From Bog-473 sp963840435 (GTDB taxonomy: Bacteria > Actinomycetota > Acidimicrobiia > Acidimicrobiales > RAAP-2): a stretch of 64,000 bases of DNA. The notes beneath the pieces were generated by a model. That model did no database searches, was not told where the DNA came from, and worked only from the letters and a program-made list of their open reading frames with translations. Both the position numbers and the translations under genes were made by a program. The stretch is from positions 75,989 to 139,988 of the forward strand of contig CAWIYY010000020.1 in the NCBI GenBank assembly GCA_963840435.1, written 5' to 3'. Each line of letters starts with the position of its first letter. Position 1 is the stretch's first letter. Of this stretch, positions 53,688 to 62,495 are shown one piece after another.

Positions 53688-54700
53688 TGCGGGGACGGTC
53701 GCCCGCCGTCGCGCTGACGCTCGTCCTCACAGCGCTGGTGGCCGGCGCGTGCAGTGCCAGTCCCGCCCCTTCGGCCACCACCACCACAACGACGCACCGC
53801 CCCACCACGACGACCACGGCGGCCGGCAACGCGGCGGTCGGGACCTGGTCGCCGGCGGTCAAGGTGGCGCCCGGCACCGTCCTCACGGCCGTGTCGTGCC
53901 CGTCCCCCGGTTACTGCGTGATGGGCTCGTCCAAGGGGCTCACCTACCGACTCGCCTTCACCACGGTGACGGCGCTCGGTCCCGCCGTGCCCTCACCCGC
54001 GCCCTCGGGTGTCTCGTACCTCTCGTGCTCGTCGCCCTCGTTCTGCGCGGCCGCGCCGAGCCTGAACCAGGTGGCCCTCTACAACGGGACGAGCTGGGGG
54101 GCGCCGGCCACCATCCCGGCCGCCCAGGGCTTCACGGCCGTCGACTGCACCGGTCCCGGCTTCTGCATCACCATCGACGGCGAGGGGAACTCGTTCGCCC
54201 TGCGCGGCGGCAGCTGGAGTGGCAACCTCGGGGCCTGGGGGGCGGCCAACCAGATCTCCTGCGTCTCCCCCAGCTTCTGCGTGGCTGCCGAGGGTGGGCC
54301 GTCGGTCTGGGACGGCAGCCAGTGGACCCAGCCGGGCGACGCCGACAGCCAGGGGCAGCTCAATGCCGTCTCCTGCGCCACGACCACTTTCTGCGTGCTG
54401 GTCGACAGCAGCGGCGCCGTCCTGACCTGGAACGGGACCACCTTCTCGGCCCCCCAGTCGATCGCCAGCGAACCGGCGGTCACGGGGACCAACGCCTCGG
54501 GTCTCACGGGGGTGTCCTGCCCGACGACCACCTTCTGCCGCGCCGTCGACTCCGTGGGACGCGTCTTCGGCTGGAACGGGTCGGCCTGGAGCCCGGCCGC
54601 CACGATCGACAACGGCCACGGGCTGACCGCCATCTCGTGCCCGACCACGACCTACTGCGTCGCCGTGGACCGGGCCGGCAACGCCTTCATCTCGAGCTGA
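53687..54700 (+). CDS. Secreted lipoprotein with Cys-paired beta-propeller-like repeats
   Basis: 337 residues. The signal peptide ends in a lipobox (LVAGACS, Cys22), followed by a Thr-rich linker. About seven repeats of roughly 40 residues follow, each with a SCPSPGYCV-like Cys pair and a WNGTTF-like strand (e.g. AVSCATTTFCVLVDSSGAV). This pattern is known from actinobacterial surface proteins and probably forms a disulfide-pinned propeller. It is coupled to the Lrp gene by a one-base overlap. Ligand unknown. Confidence 0.78.
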   Translation: MRGRSPAVALTLVLTALVAGACSASPAPSATTTTTTHRPTTTTTAAGNAAVGTWSPAVKVAPGTVLTAVSCPSPGYCVMGSSKGLTYRLAFTTVTALGPAVPSPAPSGVSYLSCSSPSFCAAAPSLNQVALYNGTSWGAPATIPAAQGFTAVDCTGPGFCITIDGEGNSFALRGGSWSGNLGAWGAANQISCVSPSFCVAAEGGPSVWDGSQWTQPGDADSQGQLNAVSCATTTFCVLVDSSGAVLTWNGTTFSAPQSIASEPAVTGTNASGLTGVSCPTTTFCRAVDSVGRVFGWNGSAWSPAATIDNGHGLTAISCPTTTYCVAVDRAGNAFISS

Positions 54701-54703
54701 ACC

Positions 54704-55312
54704 TCACCAGGCGCTGAGCTCGGGCGCGTCGCCCCGCCCGATGATCCAGGCCAGCAACTGGGCCGGGTCCGTCCGTGCAGGCAACCGGGGCAGCTCGCGA
54801 GCCAGCCACACCTCCACCAGCGCCGCCGGCAGCTCCACGTCGGCCCAGCCGAGGTCGCCATGGTGCACGGCCACCTCCCGCCAGCGCGAGAAGACGCACT
54901 CGCGCGAGTCCTCGACCACGCCGCGCGACGTGCGCGAGGGCGCGTCCCAGGCCGCGTCGGGCAGCTCGGCCATCACCCGCGCCACGGCGTCGGCGCTGCG
55001 GACCACGTCGGCCACCAGCTCGGCCGCCGGTCGGGCCGCCCCGGCCTCGATGTCGGCGGCGCGCTGTGCGACGCCGCCGGGGTACTGATCGCGCAGCTCG
55101 CCCCGGGCCGCGCCCTCGAGCCGCCACACCACGCTGTCACCGTTGCGGGCGATGTGGGTGAGCACGTGGCCGACGGTCCAGCCCGGCAGCCGGCTGGGCC
55201 GGCGGGCGGCGCCGTCGGTCAACCCGTCCAGATCGTCGACCAGGGCCTGCTGCGCGGCGAGGCAGCCGGCGACCCAGTCGGCCGGGGCGCTCTTCGCCGC
55301 GGCCGGGCTCAC
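54704..55312 (-). CDS. Mycothiol-dependent maleylpyruvate isomerase-type (DinB-like) protein
   Basis: 202 residues, GTG start. DinB-like four-helix fold: LPGWTVGHVLTHIARNGDSV supplies the first His and SRWREVAVHHGDLGW the Glu-x3-His pair of the metal site. The C-terminal part is seen as WLARELPRLPARTDPAQLL. Maleylpyruvate isomerases of this type use mycothiol, which fits an actinobacterium. The gene is 10 bases upstream of nothing else in its own direction and follows the PLP enzyme gene with a 10-base gap. Actual substrate unproven. Confidence 0.82.
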   Translation of the reverse strand: MSPAAAKSAPADWVAGCLAAQQALVDDLDGLTDGAARRPSRLPGWTVGHVLTHIARNGDSVVWRLEGAARGELRDQYPGGVAQRAADIEAGAARPAAELVADVVRSADAVARVMAELPDAAWDAPSRTSRGVVEDSRECVFSRWREVAVHHGDLGWADVELPAALVEVWLARELPRLPARTDPAQLLAWIIGRGDAPELSAW

Positions 55313-55322
55313 GGGGCGGGGT

Positions 55323-56717
55323 TCACGGGGCGGGCAGCGCCGACTGGCCGTCGAGCATGTCGGCCATGACGGTCCGGATGAACTCGTCCGCCTCCTCGGT
55401 CATGCCGCCGGCCACGCCGCCGTAGATGGCGCCCGACTTGGGGGCGTCCCCGGCGTGTGCCTTGGCGTAGGCGACGGCGTCGGCCAGGTCGGCGACGAAC
55501 TCGGGCACCACCTGGGCCTGCGTCTGGGGCCGGGTGACCGCCATGTGCAGGGCGTTCGGGTACTGCTGCCCGTTGAAGCGCCAGCCCCTCGTCCGCATGA
55601 AGTCGTTCACGTGGTAGATGTCGAAGTCGTCGGAGGTGAAGGAGAAGAGGAAGGTCGGCTTGCCCACCAGGCGCAGCTCGGGGTGGGCCGTCACCGCCTC
55701 CTGCATGGCGAAGGAGGTCTCGAAGATCTGCCGGGCGTAGTCGAGGTAGCCGGCGTGCCCGATCTGGACCATGGCGGCCCAGGTGGCGGCGATGAGGCCG
55801 CCTGAGCGCGAGCCCTCCATGCCGGGCGAGGTGTACTTCCCCCCGCTCCAGTCGGTCAGGTAGAAGTACTGCGCGTTGCGCAGCTCCTTGGAGCGGAAGG
55901 TGAGGACGGACGATCCCTTGAAGGCGTACCCGTACTTGTGGGTGTCGGCCGAGATCGACGTCACGCCGGGCACCGCGTAGTCGAAGGCCTCGATGTCGTA
56001 GCCGAGCTCGCGGCCGAAGGGCAGGATGAACCCGCCGAGGCAGCCGTCGACGTGCAAGCCGACCCCGCGTTCGAGGGCGAGGTCCGAGAGCTCGGTGATG
56101 GGATCGACGGTGCCGTAGCCGTAGTTGCAGGCCGAGCCGATCAGCGCCACCGTCTGGTCGTCGATGTGCTCGCGCACCCAGCCGACGTCGACCTGGGTGG
56201 TGCGCGGATCGACGGGCGCCCGGCGGAGCTCCACCCCGAAGAGGTGGCAGGCCTTGTCGAAGGCGGGGTGCGCCGTCTCGGGCTTGATCAGGTTGGGCCG
56301 GGTGACACCGCGGCTCTGCGCCGCGTGCTCGCGGTAGGCCAGGACGGCGTGCAGGATGCTCCCGGTGCCGCCGGTGGTGACGAGTCCGCCCGGGTCGTCG
56401 CCGGCGGCGGTGGCGGCGTCGCCCGACTGGAGTCCCAGCGTCATGGCGATGATCTCCGCCTCGAACTTGGTGGCACTCGGGCACATGTCGCGCTGGAGGA
56501 CGTTCACGTGGGCGAAGAGTCCGAAGGCCTCGTTCATGAAGTGGTAATGCTCGTGGTCGCCGCAGTACATGGTCCCGGAGCACTTCCCCGTCTCCCAGAA
56601 GGCGTCCTCCTCGGTGGCCATGGTGTGCAGCTGCCCGAGCACCTCGGCCCGCGACATGCCGCGTTCGGGCAACGTGCGGTTGACCGCGAAGCGGTCGGCA
56701 TAGGGATACTCACTCAT
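55323..56717 (-). CDS. PLP-dependent group II decarboxylase/sphingosine-phosphate lyase-like enzyme
   Basis: 464 residues. HVDGCLGGFILPFGRELGYD carries the Asp that binds PLP nitrogen (D224); the Schiff-base Lys is K261 in SADTHKYGYAFKGSSV. TGGTGSILHAVLAYREHA and SACNYGYGTVDPI also match the sphingosine-1-phosphate lyase/glutamate decarboxylase branch. It lacks a membrane anchor. It could cleave a phosphorylated long-chain base or decarboxylate an amino acid. The isomerase-type gene follows after 10 bases, forming a two-gene operon. Confidence 0.8.
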   Translation of the reverse strand: MSEYPYADRFAVNRTLPERGMSRAEVLGQLHTMATEEDAFWETGKCSGTMYCGDHEHYHFMNEAFGLFAHVNVLQRDMCPSATKFEAEIIAMTLGLQSGDAATAAGDDPGGLVTTGGTGSILHAVLAYREHAAQSRGVTRPNLIKPETAHPAFDKACHLFGVELRRAPVDPRTTQVDVGWVREHIDDQTVALIGSACNYGYGTVDPITELSDLALERGVGLHVDGCLGGFILPFGRELGYDIEAFDYAVPGVTSISADTHKYGYAFKGSSVLTFRSKELRNAQYFYLTDWSGGKYTSPGMEGSRSGGLIAATWAAMVQIGHAGYLDYARQIFETSFAMQEAVTAHPELRLVGKPTFLFSFTSDDFDIYHVNDFMRTRGWRFNGQQYPNALHMAVTRPQTQAQVVPEFVADLADAVAYAKAHAGDAPKSGAIYGGVAGGMTEEADEFIRTVMADMLDGQSALPAP

Positions 56718-56788
56718 CGTCGGGCCTCCTTGGGGCGGTGGCGGACGGCGGCCGCCCCCGGCGCCCCCGCAGTCGGACCGACACTAGA

Positions 56789-56830
56789 CAATTCAATTGG
56801 GTCCATCGGCGGTTCAATTGGTCCGTCGGC
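56789..56830. promoter_or_regulatory. Paired direct repeats upstream of the SulP gene
   Basis: TTCAATTGGGTCCATCGGC (56792-56810) is repeated as TTCAATTGGTCCGTCGGC (56813-56830). The first copy overlaps a palindrome CAATTCAATTG (56789-56799). It lies between the divergent PLP-enzyme and SulP genes and is AT-rich for the region, so it may bind a regulator. Confidence 0.4.
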
Positions 56831-56877
56831 AGCCTGGCCTCTCGGGTCCATGGGCCGGGAGGGCCCGGTGGGCGAAG

Positions 56878-58563
56878 ATGGCCCGGATGGGCCGACCGCC
56901 GCTCTTCTCGTCGCTAAGGGGCTACCAGCGCTCGTGGGCCGGGCCCGACCTGGTGGCCGGGTTGACCCTGCTGGTCATCGCCATACCCGAGCAGCTGGCC
57001 ACATCCCGGCTGGCCGGAATGCCACCGATCACCGGCTTCTACGCGTTCGTGGCGGGCACCGTCGTGTTCGCGCTGCTCGGCTCCAACCCGCAGATGTCGG
57101 TCGGTGCCGACTCGACCATCGCTCCGCTCTTCGCCGCCGGTGTGGCCCACCTGGCTCTGAGCGGCAGCGCCCAGTACGCCCAGAAGGTGGCCATCCTCGC
57201 CGTGATGGTGGGCATCCTCGTCGTGCTGGTCAGTGTGTTGCGGTTGGGCTGGGTGGCCGAGTTCCTCTCCGCTCCCATCATCACCGGCTTCCTCTGCGGG
57301 GTCGCCGTCATCATCGTCGCCCACCAGCTCCCGGACTTCTTCGGACTCCCGCCCACCGGCGGCACCGACCAGCACCGGGTGGCCTACGTGGTCACCCATC
57401 TGGATCAGGCCAACGGCTGGGCCCTGGCCATCGGCCTCGGCGTGCTGGCTCTGCTCCTGGTGAGCGAGCGCATCGACCGACGCATCCCCGCTGCGCTCAT
57501 CGGCATGGTCCTCTCCACTGCGCTGGTGGCCGCCCTCGACCTCGAAGCCCATGGCGTCCCGGTACTCGGGACGGTGAAGGCCGGCGCGCCGCACGTCGGC
57601 CTCTCCGGCGTGTCGTGGTCGACGGTGCAGAGCCTGGTCCCGCTGGCGTCCGTGGTGGCGCTGGTGGTGGTGACCCAGACGGCGGCCACCACCCGGGCCT
57701 TTGCGGACAGGGGCGCCTACGAGATCGATCCCGGTCGCGACTTCCTCGCCGTCGGGGGTGGGAGCGTGCTGGCCGGTCTGTCCGGGTCGTTCCCGGTCAA
57801 CGCCAGCCCGCCGCGCACCGGGGCGGTGGCCACGGCCGGTGGCCGGACCCAGGCCGGCCCGCTAGGTGCCGCCGTGGTGCTCGTCCTGCTCATCCCCTTC
57901 GCCGGGATCCTCAAGGACGTCCCGCTGGCCACGCTGGCCGCCATCCTCATCTTCGTGGCCGGGAAGATCTTCCACCTGCACGACCTGTCGGCCGTCGCCC
58001 GCTTCGATCTGCTCGAGTTCGCGCTGGCCCTGATCACGCTGCTCACCGTGGCGCTGGTCGGCGTGGAGCAAGGGATCGTTGTGGCCGTGGTGCTGGCCAT
58101 GCTCGACCGTATCCGCAAGAGTGCCCAGTCCCAGCTGACCGTGCTCGGCCGGGTGGCGGGGACCACCAGCTGGACGCCCCTGGCCGCCGACCCCGACGCG
58201 GCCCAGCAGACCGGTGTCCTGGCCGTGCTGTTCGCCACCCCGCTCTGGTACGCCAACGCAACCCACTTCCGCGAGCAGGTGGCGGACGCCGTGACCCGGG
58301 CGCCCGGCACCACGAGGATCGTCGTGCTCGACGCAATCGCCATGGCCGACGTGGACTTCACCGGGGCGCGGGCGCTGGGGCGGGTCCTCGACTCCTTCGG
58401 CCGCGACCACATGTCGTTCGGCGTGGCCCGGGCGGGCGACCACCTGCGCGAGACGCTGCGGCGCAGCGGCCTGCTGGACCGCATCGGCGAGGAGCATTTC
58501 TTCTCCACGGTGAACGAGGCGGTCACCACCCTGGCCGGTGGCCCGGAGGCGCCGCACGACTGA
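56878..58563 (+). CDS. SulP-family anion (sulfate) permease
   Basis: About 560 residues from ATG 56878 (MARMGRPP); an upstream start at 56797 adds repeats-derived residues. About 12 membrane segments with the SulP hallmarks: AGLTLLVIAIPEQLATSRLA, GFYAFVAGTVVFALLGSNPQ, VGADSTIAPLF and GSFPVNASPPRTGA. The C-terminal STAS domain follows (TRIVVLDAIAMADVDFTGAR). SulP proteins take up sulfate, bicarbonate or other anions; sulfate is suggested only by nearby sulfur genes. Confidence 0.85.
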   Translation: MARMGRPPLFSSLRGYQRSWAGPDLVAGLTLLVIAIPEQLATSRLAGMPPITGFYAFVAGTVVFALLGSNPQMSVGADSTIAPLFAAGVAHLALSGSAQYAQKVAILAVMVGILVVLVSVLRLGWVAEFLSAPIITGFLCGVAVIIVAHQLPDFFGLPPTGGTDQHRVAYVVTHLDQANGWALAIGLGVLALLLVSERIDRRIPAALIGMVLSTALVAALDLEAHGVPVLGTVKAGAPHVGLSGVSWSTVQSLVPLASVVALVVVTQTAATTRAFADRGAYEIDPGRDFLAVGGGSVLAGLSGSFPVNASPPRTGAVATAGGRTQAGPLGAAVVLVLLIPFAGILKDVPLATLAAILIFVAGKIFHLHDLSAVARFDLLEFALALITLLTVALVGVEQGIVVAVVLAMLDRIRKSAQSQLTVLGRVAGTTSWTPLAADPDAAQQTGVLAVLFATPLWYANATHFREQVADAVTRAPGTTRIVVLDAIAMADVDFTGARALGRVLDSFGRDHMSFGVARAGDHLRETLRRSGLLDRIGEEHFFSTVNEAVTTLAGGPEAPHD

Positions 58564-58625
58564 CAAGACCCGGCCGCGTCGATCAGGCAGACGGACGATC
58601 CGGGCCACCGACCGCGGCGCTCCCG

Positions 58626-59858
58626 TCAGGGACCGGGGTCGGCAGGGTCTGCCGTGGACTCGGTGCTGCCCGCGCTCTCGCCCTTGGCCGCGGCGCGGCG
58701 CATCTGGCGCAACCCGACGATCGGGTAGACCAGCACGGAGAGCATGCCGGCGGCGACGAGGGCCGCCGCGTTCTGCGGCTTCATCCGGTGCTCGTCGACG
58801 CCGAGCGTGGTGATGACCACGATGAGGGGAAGGCCGGTGGCCGACATGACGACCAGGCCGGCCAGCTCGCCCTTGGCGATGACGCCGCGGAAGAAGGCCC
58901 AGGTCGGCAGGCCCCGGGTGAGCAGGAAGAGCAAGGCGAACACCGGGACGAGCAGCAGCACCTTTGGCTTGTGGATCAGCGCGTGCAGGTCGAACGTGAT
59001 GCCGCTCTCGATGAAGAAGATGGGGATGAGGAACCCGAACCCGATGGCCTCGAGCTTGCTCGTGATCCGTTCCCGGTCCTCCCCCTCGATGAAGAGGCGG
59101 ACCACCACCCCAGCGGCAAAGGCACCGAGCAGGACGTCGAGACTGAGCTTGAGGGCGAGGTAGACGAGCAGGATCACCAGCACCACCGAAATGCGGATCG
59201 GGAGCTGGGCCGTCGAATCGATGTGCTTGCGGAGCAGGGCGACCCAGCGCGGCGGGTGCACCCGCAGGGCCAGCACGGCGGCGGAGGCGGCGATGGCGAC
59301 GAAGAGAAAGAGGAGGAGGAAGGTCACCCTGGGATCGCGGTTGGTCAAGAGGACGGCGACGGCCACGATCGGGCCGAATTCGCCGGTCGCCCCGACGGCG
59401 AGGATCACGGGGCCGAGTGAGGTCTTCAGGACGCCGTTGTCGCGCAGGATGGGCAGTAGGGTCCCGAGCGCCGTCGTGGTGAGACACATGCCGACGACCA
59501 CCGAATCGAGCACCAGGTGGGTGGAGGCAAGGATGGCCCCGACGCCCAGGGCGAGCAGGAGCGAAACCACCCAGGCACTCCCTGCCCGGCCGAGGTGGCC
59601 GTGGCGCATGGTCGCCAGGTCGAGCTCGGTCCCGGCCAGGAACATCAGATAGGTCAGGCCGAAGTCGGAGAACGCAGTCACCAAGGACGTCGGGTGGGCC
59701 AGCGCCAACACGGACGGGCCGATGATGATCCCCAGCCCGATCTGGATCACGACTTCGGGGACCGGAACGAAACGCCTGAGTGCCTCGGCGATGAGCGGAG
59801 CCAGGACGGCGGCCAGGCCGATCAGGACCAGTGTGGGGATGGCCGCCTCGACACTCAT
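58626..59858 (-). CDS. CPA2-type monovalent cation:proton antiporter
   Basis: 410 residues, about 12 membrane segments from the first (IPTLVLIGLAAVLAPLIAEA). CPA2 landmarks: IIIGPSVLALAHP, LMFLAGTELDL with the conserved acidic residue, TALGTLLPILRDNGVL and IPIFFIESGITFDL, then GLVVMSATGLPL. No RCK domain is attached at the C-terminus. It should exchange Na+ or K+ for H+. It converges on the SulP gene with 62 bases between stops. Confidence 0.85.
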   Translation of the reverse strand: MSVEAAIPTLVLIGLAAVLAPLIAEALRRFVPVPEVVIQIGLGIIIGPSVLALAHPTSLVTAFSDFGLTYLMFLAGTELDLATMRHGHLGRAGSAWVVSLLLALGVGAILASTHLVLDSVVVGMCLTTTALGTLLPILRDNGVLKTSLGPVILAVGATGEFGPIVAVAVLLTNRDPRVTFLLLFLFVAIAASAAVLALRVHPPRWVALLRKHIDSTAQLPIRISVVLVILLVYLALKLSLDVLLGAFAAGVVVRLFIEGEDRERITSKLEAIGFGFLIPIFFIESGITFDLHALIHKPKVLLLVPVFALLFLLTRGLPTWAFFRGVIAKGELAGLVVMSATGLPLIVVITTLGVDEHRMKPQNAAALVAAGMLSVLVYPIVGLRQMRRAAAKGESAGSTESTADPADPGP

Positions 59859-60085
59859 GCTGCGCGCCCTCGCCTTCCTCCCGTCCCCACCGCGAGACCT
59901 CCCGGGCGCACACGCTAGATGCCGGTGCCCGAGCCTGTCTGTGACCGAACCCGCATCGGGGTCTGCTGCCCGGGCCATGCTCGGTTGACGGTTCTGCGGG
60001 CGGCGGGCCAGCATGACCCAGCCGAGACGAGCCGGGGGTGGAAGGTGCACACAGGGCAATGGGTGGCAATGGGGTGGAGGCGCGC

Positions 60086-61318
60086 GTGAGCACCTCGTTC
60101 CAGAACCCGTCATGGATGCCGTTCTCCGTCGGGGAGGCGGCACGAGCCGGAGACGCCACGGCGGAGGATCTCGTCTCTGGAAGAGCGATGTCGCACCTCT
60201 TCGACGCTCTGCGCCGGTCGGCCGAGGTGGTGGTCGCCGACGGCAGGCCCGCCAACACCGTGGACGTGGCCTCGGGCTTCCGCCATCTGCTCGTCCTCCT
60301 CGGGCTCGGCCTCGACGCCGGACTGCGGGCCGACCCCGACTCGGTCGTCGCCCTCAAGGTGTCGGGCGTGGACAACACGTACAAGTGGGGCATGGACTGC
60401 CCCGACTGCATCTACGCCGGCGCCTCCCTGCGACCGGGCGAGTCCTACCGGATGCGGGGCAACCGGGGGACGGCGCGCTACGTCGGCCTGCAGTCCATGG
60501 CTGGCATGGCCTCCTCGGCCAACGTGCTGCTCGACGAGCTCGATCTCGGCCCGGGCGGTGAGGTGGACCTCGTCCTCTCGCCCCAGGAGCACGAGGGGAA
60601 CTGGCTCCCGCTGGCCGAGGACGCGTCGAACCTGGTGATCCGCCACTTCTTCTACGACTGGGACAACGAGGTCGCGTCCTCTCTCTCGATCGAGCGCATC
60701 GGCCCGGCGGCGGACCGATCGTCCCGGCCGGCCGAGGACCCACGCGCCGTCGTGGCCCGCCAGATCGTGGCCCTCGGCGATTTCATCGTGGGCAACCTCG
60801 AATTCTTCCTGCAGTTCTCCCAGCCAGAGACCCCGAACTCCTTCCTGCCCCCGCTCGACGGCACCGCCATGGGGGCGGCGGCCGAGAACCGTCCCGTCAT
60901 CGGGTCCTGGCAGCTGGCCCCGGGCGAAGCCCTGCTGCTCGAGGTGCCCCCGCCCGACGGCCTCTACTGGAGCTACTCGCTCGGCAACCCGTGGTGGGAG
61001 ACCATCGACTACGCCGCACACCAGAGCAGCCTCAACGGGTTCCAGGCCGACGTGGACGAGGACGGGATCGTGCGCGCCGTCGTGGCCCACGAGGACCCCG
61101 GCGTGGCCAACTGGCTCGACACGGCCGGTCACAGCGCCGGACCGATGATCCTGCGCTGTGTGCGCTCCGCCACGGCCCCCGTGCCCACGACCCGCGTCCT
61201 CCCAGTGTCCGACGTCGTGGACGCGCTGCCGGCGCAGACGCGCCGGGTCGGACCGGAGGAACGCCAGTCCGTCCTGGCGGCGCGGCGCCTGGCGGTGAGC
61301 AAGCGGTTCACCCGATGA
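60086..61318 (+). CDS. DUF1214-like protein of unknown function
   Basis: 410 residues. GTG 60086 is chosen because GTGGAGG lies 5 bases upstream; the longer frame from 60038 lacks a ribosome site. The C-terminal half shows the DUF1214-type sequence LYWSYSLGNPWWETIDYAAH, then ILRCVRSATAPVPTTRVLPV and VANWLDTAGHSAG. No signal peptide or membrane segment is clear. In actinobacteria this domain is often next to a sulfotransferase-like gene, as here, where the stop overlaps the next start (ATGA). Its chemistry is unknown; it may be a substrate-binding or scaffold partner. Confidence 0.7.
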   Translation: MSTSFQNPSWMPFSVGEAARAGDATAEDLVSGRAMSHLFDALRRSAEVVVADGRPANTVDVASGFRHLLVLLGLGLDAGLRADPDSVVALKVSGVDNTYKWGMDCPDCIYAGASLRPGESYRMRGNRGTARYVGLQSMAGMASSANVLLDELDLGPGGEVDLVLSPQEHEGNWLPLAEDASNLVIRHFFYDWDNEVASSLSIERIGPAADRSSRPAEDPRAVVARQIVALGDFIVGNLEFFLQFSQPETPNSFLPPLDGTAMGAAAENRPVIGSWQLAPGEALLLEVPPPDGLYWSYSLGNPWWETIDYAAHQSSLNGFQADVDEDGIVRAVVAHEDPGVANWLDTAGHSAGPMILRCVRSATAPVPTTRVLPVSDVVDALPAQTRRVGPEERQSVLAARRLAVSKRFTR

Positions 61319-62460
61319 CGCTCGGGCCCGACGAGCTCGAGGACGAGGCCCGCCGCCAGAGCGGGCTCGACGACTTCGGCGACGGCGGGCATCGCGACGG
61401 CCTCGAACGGCTCATCGCCTCCATGAACGAGGAGGCCGACCTGACCGAGGTGGGCGAACTCGTCCAGCAGGCCCGGCTGGTCATGCTGCTCTCGTCGCGC
61501 CTGCGCGTGGAGCAGACCTACCGGGAGCACCCCGAGATCGCCCGGCAGGACGTGGAGGGGCCGGTCTTCGTCATCGGGCTCCCCCGCACCGGGACCACCG
61601 CGCTGAGCCAGCTGGTGGCCGCCGATCCCCAGTTCCGTTCGCTGCGGCTCTGGGAGTCAAGCTCGCCCTGCCCGCCACCCGAGGGGGCGACACAGCACAG
61701 CGATCCCCGCATTGCGGAGACCGAGGCCGGCCTGGCCATGATGCACGAGATGTATCCGCTCATGGCGAGCATGCACCACGAGGAAGCGACGACGCCGACG
61801 GAGTGCCAGGACCTGATGGGCATGACGTTCCGTACCGTCCACTTCGACGGCATGGCCCGGGTTCCGGGCTACATGGCGTGGGTCACCGAGTGCGACATGC
61901 GGGTCACCTACGAGTACCACCAGCGGGTGCTGCGCCTCCTGCAGTGGCACTGCCCACCCCGGCTCTGGCACCTCAAGACCCCGGTGCACATGTTCGCCCT
62001 CGACGCGCTGATCGAGACCTACCCCGATGCCAAGTTCCTCTGGAGCCACCGGGACCCCGCGGCCGTGCTGGGCTCGGTCTGCAGCATCATCCACTACATC
62101 CGGGGCTGGAGCAGTGACCGCGACGACGCGGTGGAGCTCGGGACCGAGCAGCTGGATCGCTGGGTCCAGGGCGTGTCACGGGCCATGGACTTCCGGGACC
62201 GCGTGGGAGACGACCGCTTCGCCGACGTGGCGTTCGCCGACCTGCAGAGCGACCCCATTCGCGCGCTGACCGGCGCCTACGAACAGATCGGTCTCGTCTT
62301 CTCCGACACCTCGGAGGAGGCGGTGCGCCGCTGGGCCGGCGGACACGAGCCCGGTGCGCACGGGCGCCACACCTACGAGCTTTCCGACTTCGGCCTCGAC
62401 GCCGACCAGGTCCGGGAGCGCTTCGCGCCCTACCTCGCGACCTACGACGCCGGCGCCTGA
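61315..62460 (+). CDS. PAPS-type sulfotransferase
   Basis: 381 residues. The 5'-phosphosulfate loop is VFVIGLPRTGTTALSQL (about 95-111) and the 3'-phosphate block is AKFLWSHRDPAAVLGSVC. LWESSSPCPPPEG and RLWHLKTPVHMF match the branch of Sulfotransfer_3 enzymes common in mycobacteria and relatives. It moves a sulfonate from PAPS to a hydroxyl or amine; the acceptor is probably lipid- or sterol-like but this is inference. It is translationally coupled to the DUF1214-like gene and followed 35 bases later by an SDR. Confidence 0.85.
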   Translation: MTLGPDELEDEARRQSGLDDFGDGGHRDGLERLIASMNEEADLTEVGELVQQARLVMLLSSRLRVEQTYREHPEIARQDVEGPVFVIGLPRTGTTALSQLVAADPQFRSLRLWESSSPCPPPEGATQHSDPRIAETEAGLAMMHEMYPLMASMHHEEATTPTECQDLMGMTFRTVHFDGMARVPGYMAWVTECDMRVTYEYHQRVLRLLQWHCPPRLWHLKTPVHMFALDALIETYPDAKFLWSHRDPAAVLGSVCSIIHYIRGWSSDRDDAVELGTEQLDRWVQGVSRAMDFRDRVGDDRFADVAFADLQSDPIRALTGAYEQIGLVFSDTSEEAVRRWAGGHEPGAHGRHTYELSDFGLDADQVRERFAPYLATYDAGA

Positions 62461-62495
62461 GGATCTGACCAGACACAGCGAGGAGGCTGACCCGC

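Noticed and set aside
55938..59420. 1,160-residue open frame crossing the PLP enzyme, SulP and antiporter genes
   Set aside because: It spans three well-supported genes in other frames and shows low-complexity Gly/Arg sequence only.
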